A stretch of 64,000 nucleotides of DNA from Chrysomallon squamiferum (Eukaryota > Mollusca > Gastropoda > Neomphalida > Peltospiridae): the NCBI GenBank assembly GCA_012295275.1, contig CM022670.1, positions 4,898,264 through 4,962,263 on the forward strand. Direction: 5' to 3'. The notes below the pieces were generated by a model. The model was not told the origin of the DNA. It saw only the letters and a program-made list of their open reading frames with translations, and ran no database searches. The translations under genes and the position numbers were made by a program. Below, piece by piece: positions 13,188 to 26,544 of this stretch. Within the stretch, counting starts at the first letter, position 1. Each line of letters begins with the position of its first letter.

Positions 13188-14992
13188 CTTTAGTTCGAAT
13201 CTCAAATAATTTTATTTATTTTTCTATCATAAAAGGAATAATAAATGTTGTAACAGAATCGTCGTTTATTCTTAAAAGAAGTCCAATGTTGCGCTTGGTT
13301 TACAATAGACTGGTCGCAAGTTAGTCTAAAATAAAGTAAAAATCGAACCAATTTTTATAAACACAGATAAGAAAACAATGCTTTTAATGAAACAACAGTT
13401 CTTTATTATTATTATTATTATCATTTTTTATTATTTTTATCATGAATAAAAGCGTGTAAATTCATTATTACTTATTTCAAAAATAATATTTAGTTAGCGT
13501 AGATACTACATACCTAAAGTACAAACATGATTGCACTAAATAAAATTTAACTTTATAAAAATAATAAACCGCAAGATTATCAAATAAAGCTATAATTCAT
13601 TTACAGTCAGCATTTTGTCAACAACAATAATTTTAATAAAACATGCAAGATAAGCAAATTTATAACTGAGTGTAGAGTATTTAAATTTGCATATAAAGGT
13701 ATCTTGTTAACAATAAAATTTAAATAATATATTTTTAGAAACTAGTATGTTGTCGAATCCCCCGTATGACATCATTCCACGTCGAAACAGTGCTTGTGAC
13801 ATTTTATGTGAGTGACCAACTACCTTTGACTGAGAGCTTCATAATATGTGAAATGACTTTTTAAAAGATGCTTTTAATTTAGGAATTATTGCATGTCTGT
13901 TGAGTATTTGATGTAAATGAATGGACCTAAGCATTCAATGGATGATTTAGCAAGTGTTGGTTGTCAACAAAATATACTGATTCTTTTAAGTTATTTCCGT
14001 CTTTGGACATTTGCTGTATATATAATTTTGTGAGTGTACATTGTATCAGTGTATCTTTGTTGCATGTACAAGTACGTATTAATCAGTGTTGAATAATACT
14101 CTGAAAATATAGTTAATTACAGTGTAAATTTTAATTTCGGATAGAGTATATTGAACTGTTTCCGAAGTCATCACATTTTAAAGACTTTAGCAAAACTGCA
14201 AATGCGATTAATAATTATAAAAATGCAAAAAAAAAACCAAACATGAAAGCTGGTCGTAAAATTATTATTTTGTCTATATCATATATGCAAGAACTAGTAA
14301 ACAAGAAATAGTACGTATTATTAAAATTTTATCAAATGATAGATCATAGATGGTAGCATAGCAAGTAAACAGTTATAGCTTGAAGCTGAATGTTTCCTTT
14401 TCTTTAATAATTTTAATTGGTAAAATGTGTGTTTGATTTTAAACTGAACAAGATGCTTCTTCGTCTGGAAGGCTATTTTTTAATTTAATTTAATTTCGTA
14501 TGTATGTATAGAGAGCACATGGTTTGATCCTTGGGCTTTTTATTATTATTTTAACTATCAGCAAGAACTGTTATATATCCAGTAATCAAGAAAGAAGGCA
14601 CTGGCTGTTATTGTGTTAATAACCTGTGTATTTACATTTAGCAGGGACTGGAATGAGTAATAGCTCTTTCAGCTATTAAGAACCATAAAATTTGCAAGAT
14701 ATTATGTTTATGTATTTTAGTATTGAACTACAGTTAGTTTCTTGTGTAACTAAAATCAGAATGTGGTTTTTTTTTCGTTAGGATTAAAATATGTGATTAA
14801 AGGACATGTTTACAGATAATAAAAATAGTTTTAAGCATTACTGAAGCATAAATTAGAAAATTATTTTAATCAGTTTTTGAAAATGAAAACTATGAGGTAA
14901 AAATAGAGTAATCTATATATTAAAACATTAAAACGTGTTTCTTTTTGTGAATTTTATTATTTATATTTTGTGCATTCAGGATATAATAAATA
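13188..14992. promoter_or_regulatory. Divergent TIMM10B / ARFIP intergenic (shared promoter region)
   Basis: These 1.8 kb separate the TIMM10B start codon (minus strand) from the arfaptin start codon (plus strand), so both promoters must lie here. The part nearest 14992 is intron and a 5' UTR exon of arfaptin: an acceptor ending at 14979 leads into the exon carrying its ATG. A less AT-rich patch at about 13745-13820, with a CRE-like TGACATCA, is the best promoter candidate. A possible arfaptin 5' UTR donor (gtgagt) lies at about 13808. Confidence 0.5.
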
Positions 14993-17900
14993 ATGAATCC
15001 TGAAGGTCAAGGGGCAGTTACCAATGGAACACCTGCAGATGATGACACATTTGAGAGGGATTTGAGAGAGATGCTGGATGATGGTCCAAACCTCGGTGAT
15101 GCCAGTTCCAACGTCCAGAGTGGTGTCCCCATCAGGATGGCCAGTTCATACACTGAAGGCACAACTACAGCTTATGGAACATCCAGTCCTGGAAGTGGTC
15201 TGTCCCAAGCACGACTAACCCGTTCATATACAATGCCTCCTGGTCTGTCACTATTTCTGTCCTACTGGCACTTAACAACACCATCTATCTCCTTCATAAA
15301 AAAAAACACCCCACACCACTCTTTACATCATGAAATATGATTTATTATACCAATTATTATTCACCTGTTTTCTTTTATACTGCTAAAATGCAATATAAAC
15401 TATTCTTGATAACTGTATCTGTTACTATAATTCATTTATATCATTTACAGTTGTTTCATTGGGTAAAATGATATGCAAGTTTATTTAACAAAGTAGCTTT
15501 TAAGCATTTATGATAAGCTGAATTTTTAAATAATTAAGAATGATTGTTTTATTGCTTTATATTTATATTAAATTAACTTTTTCCATATTTTATTATATTA
15601 ATAGAATTTATACCTCTTTGTAAATATATTTTGAAAATAATGTTTCTTTTTACTTTTCTGTTAATTTCAGACAAGAGATAAGTGGGTGCAAAATTTAATC
15701 CATTATAAACTTCTTTTAACAAAAATTCAATGAATTTTAGCTATTTACTTTAGTTATAGTTTTTACATATTTGTTATACAATCACATAGATAGATACTAG
15801 TAATTTCATTGAGAAAAAATCTTTACTGAAGAGTATATATTTATTATAAATCAGAAATTCACATATTTTAAGAAATGATTTGATACTAAATACAAGTACA
15901 TAATAATGTACATGTATTATGATTCCATTTTAATCAGTAATGATAATGAATAATTAAATATTTACAATTTTAATCTTTCAAGATTATTTATATACTGTGT
16001 TTAATAATTTAAACATTTTTCATTAACAGCAAGTATTTTAGCCAAATGTATTTTTTTTAAATTCTTTCTTTTGCTTATTAATCTTTTTATGAAAAATGTT
16101 TATTAAATTAGTTAATTTACAGATTTTATAAAAATAAGAATGTGATAAAGAATGTTTGGTCAGAAGATTTTCATTAAACCTAATTTCCAAAATTCTAGTA
16201 ATAATTTTGGTAAAGTTCATTTCTGTAATGGGTGTCATCATCAAAGATATTATCTCTTGAAGCAAATACAAATGTCATAATATTATTGAAAAGTTATCAA
16301 TAAGTGCATATCACTGAAGCCAACGTTGCTATTTAATATTTTTTTTTTTTTTCCCAGCCACTAGCAATGTGCCATTATCCGGTCCACAAAGTAATGGTGA
16401 TTTTGTTCCTAAGTCAATCACTCAGGCAGCTTCGAAAATTGAGACCATCAAGGAATGGAGCATTAACACATTCAAATGTACAAAACAGTTTATTTCCGAA
16501 CGCCTGGGTAAAGGTTCTAAGACTGTTGACCTTGAACTTGAAGCTCAGATAGAGGTGCTGCGAGACACACAGCGGAGATATTCCCAAGTACTCCGTTTAG
16601 CTCGCGCTCTGACGAATCATTTCTATTATGTTGTTCAAACCCAAAAAGGACTGGGTGAAACTTTCTCTGATTTAGCACAGAAATCTCCTGAACTGCAAGA
16701 GGAATTCACCTACAACAGTGAAACGCAAAGATCACTTGTGAAAAATGGAGAAACCTTGCTGGGTATGTATATTTTAATCTGTGATTACTTTTATTTCATA
16801 ATAATTACACAACAGCGTATTTGATTTAAATATGTTAAAACCTGAAATCAGCGTGTTTGATATGAAGTAGGCAGTCTCTAAAATAGAATTTATATATTAA
16901 ATTTCTGTTTTACGATTTGAAAATTATTTTTGAAAAACTATAATTATTATTTTAAATCAATAATTTGTCTTTATAATGGATGTAAAACTTTGTTAAACTT
17001 AAAGGACAAAATGATATCTGACTACTCATCAAGTTTTATACTGAAAAACATGCAAGAATTTAACTGTTTCATTGGTACATACAATGGCTTTTAAAATGAA
17101 GCAAGGAAAGAATTAATAATAGTTTTAAATGTCATTGTGATTGATTTATATTTAGTCATCTTCACACAGACATAAATTAGTTTTTCTTGTTGTTGATAAA
17201 CTGTGTTATTGTTTTTGACAGGTGCTTTGAATTTTTTCACATCATCTGTAAACACTCTTTGCAACAAAACCATGGAGGACACACTAACGACTGTCAAACA
17301 GTATGAGATGGCCAGGTATAAAAATTACTACAAAACACCAAAACTCCAAAGAAAATTATTCAATAGAATTAGTAGTTATAGTTGAATCACATATTTGCAG
17401 TTACTATTTAAAAGTTCATCAAAATATTTACTAAAATTGTCAGTAAATCTATTGAAAAGTTATTATTAGCTTATCAGTGTATGCATTATTATGACAAATT
17501 ATCTTTTTGTTAATTAAATTGTAATAAAATGCAGATTCTTTTTGAATTGTAGGTCCATGCCTCTTCAGTGTATATGCAACTCAGTGTTACTATTTGATTG
17601 AAATTTAAAAAAAATATAAAACAACATTTCTCATATTTTTTAAAAATGATAGTAAACACATTTTACAAATAAATGATCTTTAAATATTAAGAATTTCCTG
17701 ATATTAATTGTTCTTTTTCTGTTCATATGTTAGGTTGGAGTACGATGCCTACCGTGCTGATTTAGAAAACCTAAACCTTAACAGTCCCAAGGATTCTGCT
17801 GCTCTTGGCAGACTGGATGCAGCCAAAAAGAAATTTGAAGAGCATAAAATTAAATTTGAGAGACTAAGATCAGATGTGGCTGTCAAATTGAAATTTTTAG

Positions 17901-18363
17901 AAGAAAACAAGGTATATTATTCATCAGATTTATTAATTTATTTGTTTTTTGCATCATTGAGACAATTTGTAAGTTAATTTTAAAAACAGAAAAGTAATTT
18001 GATACAAAAAAGAAAAAAAATATTCTATTAATTATAATATATCAAATGTTTTTAACTAATAAACTTTGGAATTTCTATTTTCAGTTTAGTTAACATGTAT
18101 TAATATTAAAAAAAAATCGTCTTGAGTATTAAAAACTAATGTGGCTAGATAAAAAATTAATTCAAAAAAAAAAAAAAATTACTTTGTTAATTCATACTTT
18201 CTGTTTGTAGGTTAAAGTAATGCATAAACAACTTCTGCTGTTCCACAATGCCATCTCAGCTTACTTCTCTGGTAACGAGACCATGCTAGACACCACACTC
18301 AAGCAGTTCAATATCTCTCTGAAGAGACCCAATTCTGATAAACCATCATGGATCGAGCAGTGA
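14993..18363 (+). CDS. ARFIP2: Arfaptin (BAR-domain Arf/Arl1/Rac effector)
   Basis: Five coding exons (14993-15242, 16358-16762, 17222-17315, 17734-17911, 18211-18363) join in phase to 359 residues, in line with human ARFIP1/2 (373/341). Residues 1 to about 110 are a polar N-terminus containing the acidic family motif [15 protein letters not shown]. The arfaptin-homology BAR domain follows: [107 protein letters not shown]. It ends in the family tail KPSWIEQ. Arfaptins sense membrane curvature at the trans-Golgi and bind GTP-loaded Arl1/Arf and Rac1. It probably represents the single invertebrate gene ancestral to ARFIP1 and ARFIP2. An acceptor at 14979 implies an upstream non-coding exon. Confidence 0.95.
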
Positions 18364-19971
18364 AATCCTTCACTTCAGTACATCTGTGATTTCTTGATAT
18401 TCATGAATCACCCATTTGTAACACATTAATAGCATGACTGAATTTTTTTTTATATGTAAAAAAAATCATGTTGAGAGCAGAATATAAGCAAAATAAATGC
18501 AGATCAATTATTACCAACTGAGTTTTATTGAAACCTGAAGTCAGGTAACAGATTATTCTTAGTTTGTGTAGAGATTAACTAGTCAGATGAACTACTGATG
18601 GGTTTTTAAAAACCTCTTCTATAAATATTCTTAATCCACTTTAGAATATTTAAATTCTGAAGTGAAAAAAAAAAATTAAATAATAATAATAATAACTGTA
18701 AAAATTATGTCGGAGGTAAGTTTATATTTAATGAATAACTAAAATCATTGATTGTTCCAAAATTTAAGAGCTGAATAAAACAAAACAAATTGTAATAATC
18801 ATTTGGAGCTGGATAAAGCCAAAAATTAATAAAATAACATTGGTTTTGCAGTAATAGCATCCAGACTAAATATGAGTAAATGATAATAATCATAATAGGT
18901 AGATTTTTGGGGGGTAATATTGTTAGTAATTATGGCACATAATTAGGAGATTACAGTAGTTGCTATTAAGGAAAAAGCACATAGTTTAGAAATTGGATCA
19001 ACACGGGCTTTTGACTATTTAATAGGGGCATTAATAGACAATATCACAATATAAAAATTTAAAACAACTGAACAATTGAACACTTACATGAAATTGGAAT
19101 ATTACAGGCAAGTTTTTCTGTTTGTGTATTTTTTTAATTGAGATTTTAAAAGACATGAAACTAATTTAGCAATTAGTAATCTGTTCCACTGAAGCACCTA
19201 AAATGAAAAAAAGGTGTTTAATGTAACTGACAGATAATTCAAATGACACTCCTAATGGAATTTGTTCCCAGGTGATTTCATATAATCCCCTGTGATGATT
19301 TTTATATCTTTAATTGTAAATAAATTTAAACTGCAGAAATTGCCTCATGAAAAATACTGTGTTGCATAATTAATAATTCAGCAATTGAATTAAATTGTGA
19401 AGACCTTTTTTTTAAAATTATTATTATTTACATTTTAGATGGAAATTTAATTTTATGAACATTCATGGATGTGCCATTTGTGTTGTGTGGTTATTTCTTT
19501 GATAGTTATTGACTGGACTTTATTTTATTAGGTGACTCACTGAGGTTAATGTAGATAAATATTTGTTTACTTTGAATTAGTAATTCAAATATGATTTTAT
19601 TGCTTGTACAAGAAGAAAATATTCACGAAGGCATTTTTTTTACCATTATTGAAAGTCATACTTTTAGTCATCTGCAAAATATGAAAACCACTAATAATAA
19701 ATTGTATTTGGTATCATTACTCAAAATATTATGTACTTTTTTTGTTCATGACAATGTAATGACATATGAAGGAATCTGATGAAAAAATTATTTTGTGAAG
19801 TTGAATGTGCTTTCTTATGTCACATAAAACTCCTTTTCATTTTGCATTAACACAGACTAATCTTCAATTACTATAGAAAACATGCTTTCACCCATTCCTT
19901 GTACAGCAGAACTTGAACCTGCCTTTATTGACCCTTTCACTATGTCTGATGAAGTCAAATTCTTTCAGATT

Positions 19972-20003
<32 letters not shown>

Positions 20004-23000
20004 GTTGTTATACTTACAAGTATACAATATATCGAATCACATTTTAGCTTTCTTTCCCAATCTTGACTATTATGTTTTACTCACAAGACCTTAAAAACCA
20101 TATATCTTGTCTAATGCTGTTGTTAACATGCTTTTGTAAACTTTCTGATATTTGTTTCTTTCTTTTATACATCTTAATATATTAATATATTTTTTATTTC
20201 ATTTTAAAAGTCTTTTGATAGTAAGTGTTATAAATGTATATCATAATAAGTCTTGAATGCCTGTATTTATATGTGACTGTTGTTTAGGTGTTATGTTCTG
20301 TTTTGATTCTGATATTTGTTATGGTTGTTGTTTCCATGTTCCACGATACCTAGATAAATAGATACAGAAAACATGACTTCTAGCTAATTTAAAACCAAAT
20401 GTTATGGTCAGGTTGTTTAGTATTAACACTGATAGTTAATTAGGGGTTAACCATAACCCTACATCATTTGTCTGCTGCTATAACTAATATATGTTTATAA
20501 ATAAATTCTGTCACTGTATTTATTGCATTCGAAATAATATTTAAATATTTCCGTGTTTTACAAAAAGAAATGGTACATAACTAAAACTAATTTAATCATT
20601 AACAAAGAACATACTTATGAAGAGTGTTGTTTGCCCTTGCTGAAAAATTAATTTTTTAAATGTTTTGTAATTTTGTTTATGTAATGTTTTAATATTTTCC
20701 ATAGTTATTACAATTTAATTTTATATTAATGCATTCATTTTAATGTTAGTGAACAACTAGAATAAACTACCCTGTTTGTATGTACAGTATATATCTATAC
20801 ATCGATATGAATTTATTCTTCAAATGTTTTTAGTGAATTGAATACTTGCAAGGGATTTATTTTTAAATGGTAAACTTTGGCATTTGCTCTAAAGTCAATT
20901 ATTTTGTGAATCAATCTTCTTGTTTCTGCATAGATAATTGTAAATATATTTCAGTGAATACACAGGAAATCATGGTATCCATAAATGTTATTTTTAAGAA
21001 ATTGTCTTAGATTTTGTGTACAGTTAATTTGTCAACTAAATACAATTTTTATAGTATCATGTGAAATATTATTTATTTTCCAATACATTAATGAAATAAA
21101 ATCTAGAAATTATACTTCTACTTGTGTGAAAAACAGAGAAATGTATGCTTTTTATCAAGTTTCTTTAATACTTTTCCCTATAGACCATTAATTAAATATG
21201 TATATCGGTTGTCGTTTTTTACCGTAATTATTTGGTCATTAGTTTAATAATCCAAGAAATGCATTAAAACATAACTGATTATGTGGAAGTATTATGCATG
21301 TTTCAAAAGAAACAGAATATATGTCATAATAGTCTTTTTAAAATTAATGATAACATGAAAGACAATTATTTATAATATAAAAACTTTGTTAATAATAAAT
21401 TAAAATAAAGGATTTTACTTAGAAGAATAATCATGCTTCAATAAACCCAAATTTGGTATGTGTTGTGATAATTTGTAAAATCATTAAGATTTAATGACTT
21501 GAGAGTATTAATATGAAAGTTTATTTTCAATGTATTTAATATGGGATATTTTTTCTTTCAAATCAGTATTATTTTTGTTTGTATTGTGTTTAATATATAT
21601 ATTTTTGGGGAAAGAGTGGAACTTTAATAACAATTGATACTCTTCTCTTTTTGTAAAATTATTATTTTTATTTCTTTGAACTTTGCATTATGTAAATGTC
21701 ATCAATTCTTAATAAAGCCTTATTAAATTTTATATATATGACATCATAAGTGTAAAAAAATGGGGTTATTATTTTGTAAATACTCTTTTCTTTGATCTCA
21801 AATAATTATAATCTGCCTTGGTAATTTTACATCTTTATAGATCTCATTCCCACCTAAGTGAAAACCAAAAAAACCACATTCATAAAAAAATGTTCAGGGA
21901 AACATTTATAATGAATTTCCACATTAAACATAATTGCAGTTTTCGTAGCTAATGAAAATGGACACACCATTGTGTGGGTTTAATATTAATAACAAAAAAA
22001 ATCCTTTGCAGGTTATTTTCTATCCTTGGATAGGTAGATGATGAAGAAAATGATCTAAATTGCAGAAATATTAACAAAAATATTTCATCAAGATATCAAA
22101 AGAAAATTTGGTTACTGAATTACCAGTAGTCAAAAAAAAGAAAGTTTTAAAAGATGTTGAAAACAAGATGCAGCTGACTTGCTTATATTATTAAAATACA
22201 TGCATTTATGTACTTTATTGTTTATTAATTTAAGATTAACTAATTTGAGATTATTAATAATTATCTAAAACTTAAAGCCTTTTGCATTTACATTAAACAT
22301 TTTGGTTCATAAACTTTTGTTTGTCCAAGATGTACATGAGCATATTTCTTTATTATCAATGCAGGTCTAATTAGAATCATTGAAAAAATTATTTATAATT
22401 AATGGTAATTAGAAATCCATATTGTTTTGGTTTGTATAGATTTTTTATTTTTGTTGTATTTGTTTTGTTTGCATTAATTGTAAGCATTTTTTCTTACATT
22501 TTGTTTAGTGACTATCAGTGTAAATAAGATTTTAAAAAAGATGTCATTGGGATTTTCATGTACATTATATCCTGTTTTAAATCAAATTATTATTTTTCTT
22601 TTCCACTCCATTAATTATTTTTCACTTTCATGCCGGTAATGGGAACATGTATATATTAAACTGAAAATAATTTAACAAATTCATGTTACACTGCAGACCA
22701 GCAATCTGTGTGCTTTCTTAAATTTTAAGTGATGGTCAAGGGATTTCTACATGAAGTAATAGCTGTCAGTCATTTGTGTACATGTAGTTAGTTTATGCCA
22801 GCCATGACCTTTTGTATTTAATTTTATCTCTTCCCAAATCTATCACTTTATGCATTCTTTGTTATATATCTCAAACTTTTTAATTTTCATTTCAGCTGTT
22901 ACTATCACTTGCAATGAATTTCATTTTATGCATAATCTATAATTAAACAGTAAAACAAAACAAAAACTGAATTGTTGTTTAGTCTTTGATTTTCATTATT

Positions 23001-23901
23001 CAAAAATTCTGTGTATGGTCTTGTTCACATCTGAGAGAATTTGAAATGATTTCCCAGGTTTTTATTCTTTTCTGAAATTGTCGTACAATTTTAAAAAGAA
23101 TCCAAAAAATAGTTAGCTTTTTAATTTATTATAATTTTATTTTTTTTTTTATTATTATTATTATTATATTTTTAAATGTTAAAAATTTCTATCCAAACTG
23201 TTCAGCAGTAGAATGATGCTCCGATGAGCAGTGGGTTTCTGGATCAATGCTGCTCTTCAGATGCTTACCAATCACTGCTGTATAAAAGTAATGTTATACA
23301 TTTTTTTGGTAAGATAGAACTTATAAAAAAATCTCCTGCTGGTGATCCTAAGGTGTGAGGGAAGCAAGTTTCTAATAAAATTCCAAATGAAACATAACAG
23401 TTGAGTACTATTTTACAGAATTTCAGTATCATAGATCACCAATGATCACAAGATTAATTTGTCAATTTATTGGCGATATTTGCTAACAGCAGGAGAGACA
23501 ATAAAATGCTTTGATTACATTTAATGTTATGATTAGCAATTAAAGTGTATTTTATATTTCAGAAAATACATCAGGTATTTCATTATTTGTAATTTTTTTT
23601 TAATTTTTCAAAATATTAGTAACTCCAAACTTATTCAGACAAACAAAACTTCACAACTAAAAGTGAGAGACAAACTAAGTAAATTTACTGGTTAACAATT
23701 TCATTCTCAATAACAATTCCATATATTTGTTATTCAAACCTACTTTTAAATTGATTGTAAATATTTTTAAACAAAAATTCATTGCAAACACGACAAAATG
23801 AGGCAGTTTTTTCACACTTCCCTAAACTGCTGTATATATATATGTATATATATATATATACCTCTAAAACATACACCCACTGTCATATATACAAGTCTGT
23901 T
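18364..23901. other. Convergent intergenic region ARFIP / UQCC2
   Basis: This is 5.5 kb of very AT-rich DNA between two 3' ends. The left part will include the arfaptin 3' UTR (AATAAA near 18491), the right part the UQCC2 3' UTR. There is an (ATT)n tract at about 19975-20002 and (TA)n at about 23833-23861. I see no exon, RNA gene or transposon termini. Confidence 0.5.
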
Positions 23902-24213
23902 CTATCTCTGTTTTGCTAACTGTTGAAGGACTTCATTTGACATTGCCATTTTACACTGTTCATATGTAAGTCCTGCAGCACCTTTTTCTGAACTCCATGG
24001 ATATTTTTGTCTGTAGTAATCGGTGTTAAGTTTCTGAAGACATTCGTACATCCTATCGCATTCCACTGGGTCCACTTTTGAGGTTTCTCCTTGCTTGAAA
24101 GCTTCTGCAACCTTCTTTCTGATAACACTTCCCAAATCTCGTCCCACCTTACTGTCATCTAATGGCCATTGTTCACACAATTTAAGGAATTTTTTATATC
24201 TGGCTGCCGTCAT
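23902..24213 (-). CDS. UQCC2: Complex III assembly factor UQCC2
   Basis: 103 residues starting MTAARYKKFLKLCEQWPLDD, colinear with human UQCC2/MNF1 (126 residues, whose start also reads M-A-A-S-R-Y with FLKLCE.WP). Further matches are GRDLG (residues about 24-28), AEAFKQGE, CDRMYECLQKLN and YYRQKYPW. UQCC2 is a mitochondrial matrix/nucleoid protein needed with UQCC1 for cytochrome b synthesis and complex III assembly. An acceptor lies 19-20 bases upstream of the ATG (around 24232), so the coding sequence sits in one exon behind a 5' UTR intron. Codons before the ATG stay open to the acceptor, but homology supports the ATG at 24213. It ends QQLAKQR, about 20 residues shorter than human. Confidence 0.9.
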   Translation of the reverse strand: MTAARYKKFLKLCEQWPLDDSKVGRDLGSVIRKKVAEAFKQGETSKVDPVECDRMYECLQKLNTDYYRQKYPWSSEKGAAGLTYEQCKMAMSNEVLQQLAKQR

Positions 24214-24479
24214 TCTCTTGGTTTTAACTCTGAAAATAAAAATATAATAAAAACAAAAAACAAATATGAACACTAACCTATTTTTCATTCTTTTAATAAA
24301 ACCAAAGTTCTAATGTTTAAAAAAATAAAAGTAAGTTGATGTCAAAGATTCAGTTTAAGATGTCAGATTTTTTTATTTTAACAGTTAGAAAATAAAAATT
24401 AAATAGTGTACATTTAATGCTATTTTATGTTACTTTTTATTATAAAGTGAATGAGACTGGAATAATAATAATAATAATA

Positions 24480-24522
<43 letters not shown>

Positions 24523-25031
24523 GTAATAGTAATAGTAATAGTAATAGTAATAGTAATTATAGTAATAATAATAATTAAAAAATCCAAAGGCATTTGGTCT
24601 AGAAAATTGATTTTAAGTCCTTATATTAATAAAGTTAAAAGTTGCAGATGCATTTTTAATATCTCTTTTGTTAAGTTAAACCTATATTTTTGAATGTTAA
24701 CCTTATTCCTTTTGCTATCAGACTGTATTAGTTTGACCAGCTAATTATTTTTTCATTTTTAAAAAAAGATTAAAATACACACATATTTGTCAGTCTGTTT
24801 TTTTTATTTATAATATTTTATAAATAGCAGCAACCTGTACTAATCACAAAATGCTGGTGCAAAGTATTTTGTAAACAGCAGGATGCCAACCATTACATTA
24901 CACATAAATAACATATCAATATCGCATTTTAATCATTTTCCCATAGAACCATTTAGTGTTATTTAACATTTCACTGGTTAAATACACATGCACACCTTCA
25001 TCATCTCAGTGTAAACAGTCAACCTATTATA
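24214..25031. other. UQCC2 upstream intron/promoter region
   Basis: Contains the UQCC2 5' UTR intron and a long (AAT)n/(AGT)n tract at about 24462-24573. The first UQCC2 exon and its promoter were not located. Confidence 0.45.
24462..24573. repeat. (ATA)n/(TAG)n compound microsatellite
   Basis: (AAT)n passes into alternating ATAGTA units and back to AAT. Confidence 0.9.
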
Positions 25032-26005
25032 CAGGGTGGCCCAGATGTAACCGAATCTGAATTGTTATGAAAAGTTACAGTTAAATGAAACAAATTTTAT
25101 TTCATATAGTTACAGCAAATGTTCAAAATGCAAACCATTATTTGTAATACAGTGATGACATCATTCAATGGTTGATTCAGTTACTTTTTTGCACATTTCC
25201 GGAGTAATATCTTTCCATGTGATTATGATGCTGTTTTAGATCATTGAGAGTTTGGTTTATCGGTGAACACCTTATTCTTGAGTACTCCCCAGAGAAAGAA
25301 GTCTAGAGGAGTGAGGTCTGGAGACCTTGCAGGCCATTCCACGGCACCACGGCGGCCTATCCATCTCCATTAAGAGCCTGGAGTTCCCGTGGACGATATG
25401 GGTGCAAGCCAGTATCCGACATGATGCGTTGTAAAGACGATCATGATATGCCGAGCTCTGCAGAAGCACGTCTCTGGGATTTGCAAGGGCTGTCGACGTA
25501 TGATGATGCTATTAATTCCTGGTTGGCAATTGTCCTCATTGTTCTTGGTGCACCAGGTTTAAACGCGTCGGCGACGTTGCCAGTTCGTTTGAATTTTTGT
25601 GCCAATTTGTAGATTGACGATTTTGATGGAGGTGGTGTATCAAACGATTCATTCCAATGATCAATAACATTTTTATAACTCCTCTCCGACAAATAATAAC
25701 TTTTAATAGCATGAATACGTTCTTCCAATTTTTAAGTGTGTCGTGTGTTGGCCATGTCTGTTAAATGAAAGAGGGCGACAAAATTGATAAAACGAAGACT
25801 ATCAAAGAAGAAGGTTTCCGTCCTTTCTTAAATAGGCTTTGCAACACTTTCAGTGGTGATGACGAAACCAGTTAACACAGCCATGCAAGTGAAGTCTCTT
25901 TACCAATTCTCCCTGATATCGATCACTTTGGTATTTCGTGAAGCAGACTTGAAATCAGTGATCATCAATTGAGCTTTCAGGTTCGGTTACATCTGGGCCA
26001 CCCTG
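25032..26005 (-). mobile_element. Internally deleted mariner-type transposon
   Basis: Both termini read CAGGGTGGCCCAGATGTAAC inward and continue CGAA[T/C]CTGAA, so the inverted repeats are about 30 bp with one mismatch. TA flanks both ends (25030-25031 and 26006-26007). The 974 bp copy carries on its minus strand the two ends of a transposase with the middle missing. It sits between UQCC2 and TIMM8. Confidence 0.92.
25241..25728 (-). pseudogene. Broken mariner transposase (N- and C-terminal parts only)
   Basis: The N-terminal part (from ATG at 25728, MEERIHAIKSYYLSER...) is a helix-turn-helix DNA-binding region of the kind found in arthropod and mollusc mariner-like transposases (similar to DUF4817). 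It breaks at a TGA after ELGIS (25441-25443). The same frame then continues through ...LHPYRPRELQALN to about 25370. From there it jumps in another frame to WPARSPDLTPLDFFLWG (about 25340-25290), the region around the third catalytic Asp, ending at 25241. The stretch normally carrying the first two catalytic Asp residues is absent. So it has an internal deletion, a nonsense codon and a frame change, and cannot be active. Confidence 0.85.
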
Positions 26006-26217
26006 TATTCTACACAATTGTATTATAAATAAATACAATTACTGCAAAAAGTTAAAGATGCACATTCTGTCAGTGTCATTTAATACTAAATTATAAATAA
26101 AACATTTAGAGTTGGTTACTGATAAAAATAAGTGAACGACGTTGTCAAATTTATTTTAAGTCTATTAAAAGTAAGTGTGACAGATAATGAAAACTAAAGG
26201 CTCAAACCTAATGAACA

Positions 26218-26544
26218 TTATTTGAATTTGTTTTTTAAAATAATCATTATAATGATTCTAACAAAAATTAAAAATATGTTCCTACACATTGAATAATCCG
26301 AGGAATCATTTGCTGCTCTGGAAGCACCTAGTCTATTGACTACATAATTCGTCGTATCAATGAAACGTTCAACGCAATTGGTTAAGCAATGTTCTGTCCT
26401 TGAATCCAGTTTTTGTCCAGGTTTGTCCATACAAAGTTCCCAACACCGATCGGTCAAACCATGAACAAGCTGTTGAAATCGTTGTTTTTGAGTTTCTGCT
26501 TCAATAAATCGCTGCATATGTGGATCCTGTAACGCTTCTGACAT
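26218..26544 (-). CDS. TIMM8: Small TIM chaperone TIMM8
   Basis: Starts [20 protein letters not shown] and matches human TIMM8A/B strongly through [35 protein letters not shown] and [15 protein letters not shown]. The twin CX3C motifs (CWELC and CLTNC, 14 residues apart) form the two disulfides of small TIMs. TIMM8 pairs with TIMM13 in the intermembrane space to escort inner-membrane precursors such as TIM23. Homology stops near residue 88 (SDYSMCR). The remaining 20 residues are hydrophobic and AT-rich ([14 protein letters not shown]) and look like read-through into an intron, so the true C-terminus may be on an unseen exon. The 108-residue frame is the literal one. The gene is divergent from TERF2IP. 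Confidence 0.88.
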   Translation of the reverse strand: MSEALQDPHMQRFIEAETQKQRFQQLVHGLTDRCWELCMDKPGQKLDSRTEHCLTNCVERFIDTTNYVVNRLGASRAANDSSDYSMCRNIFLIFVRIIIMIILKNKFK

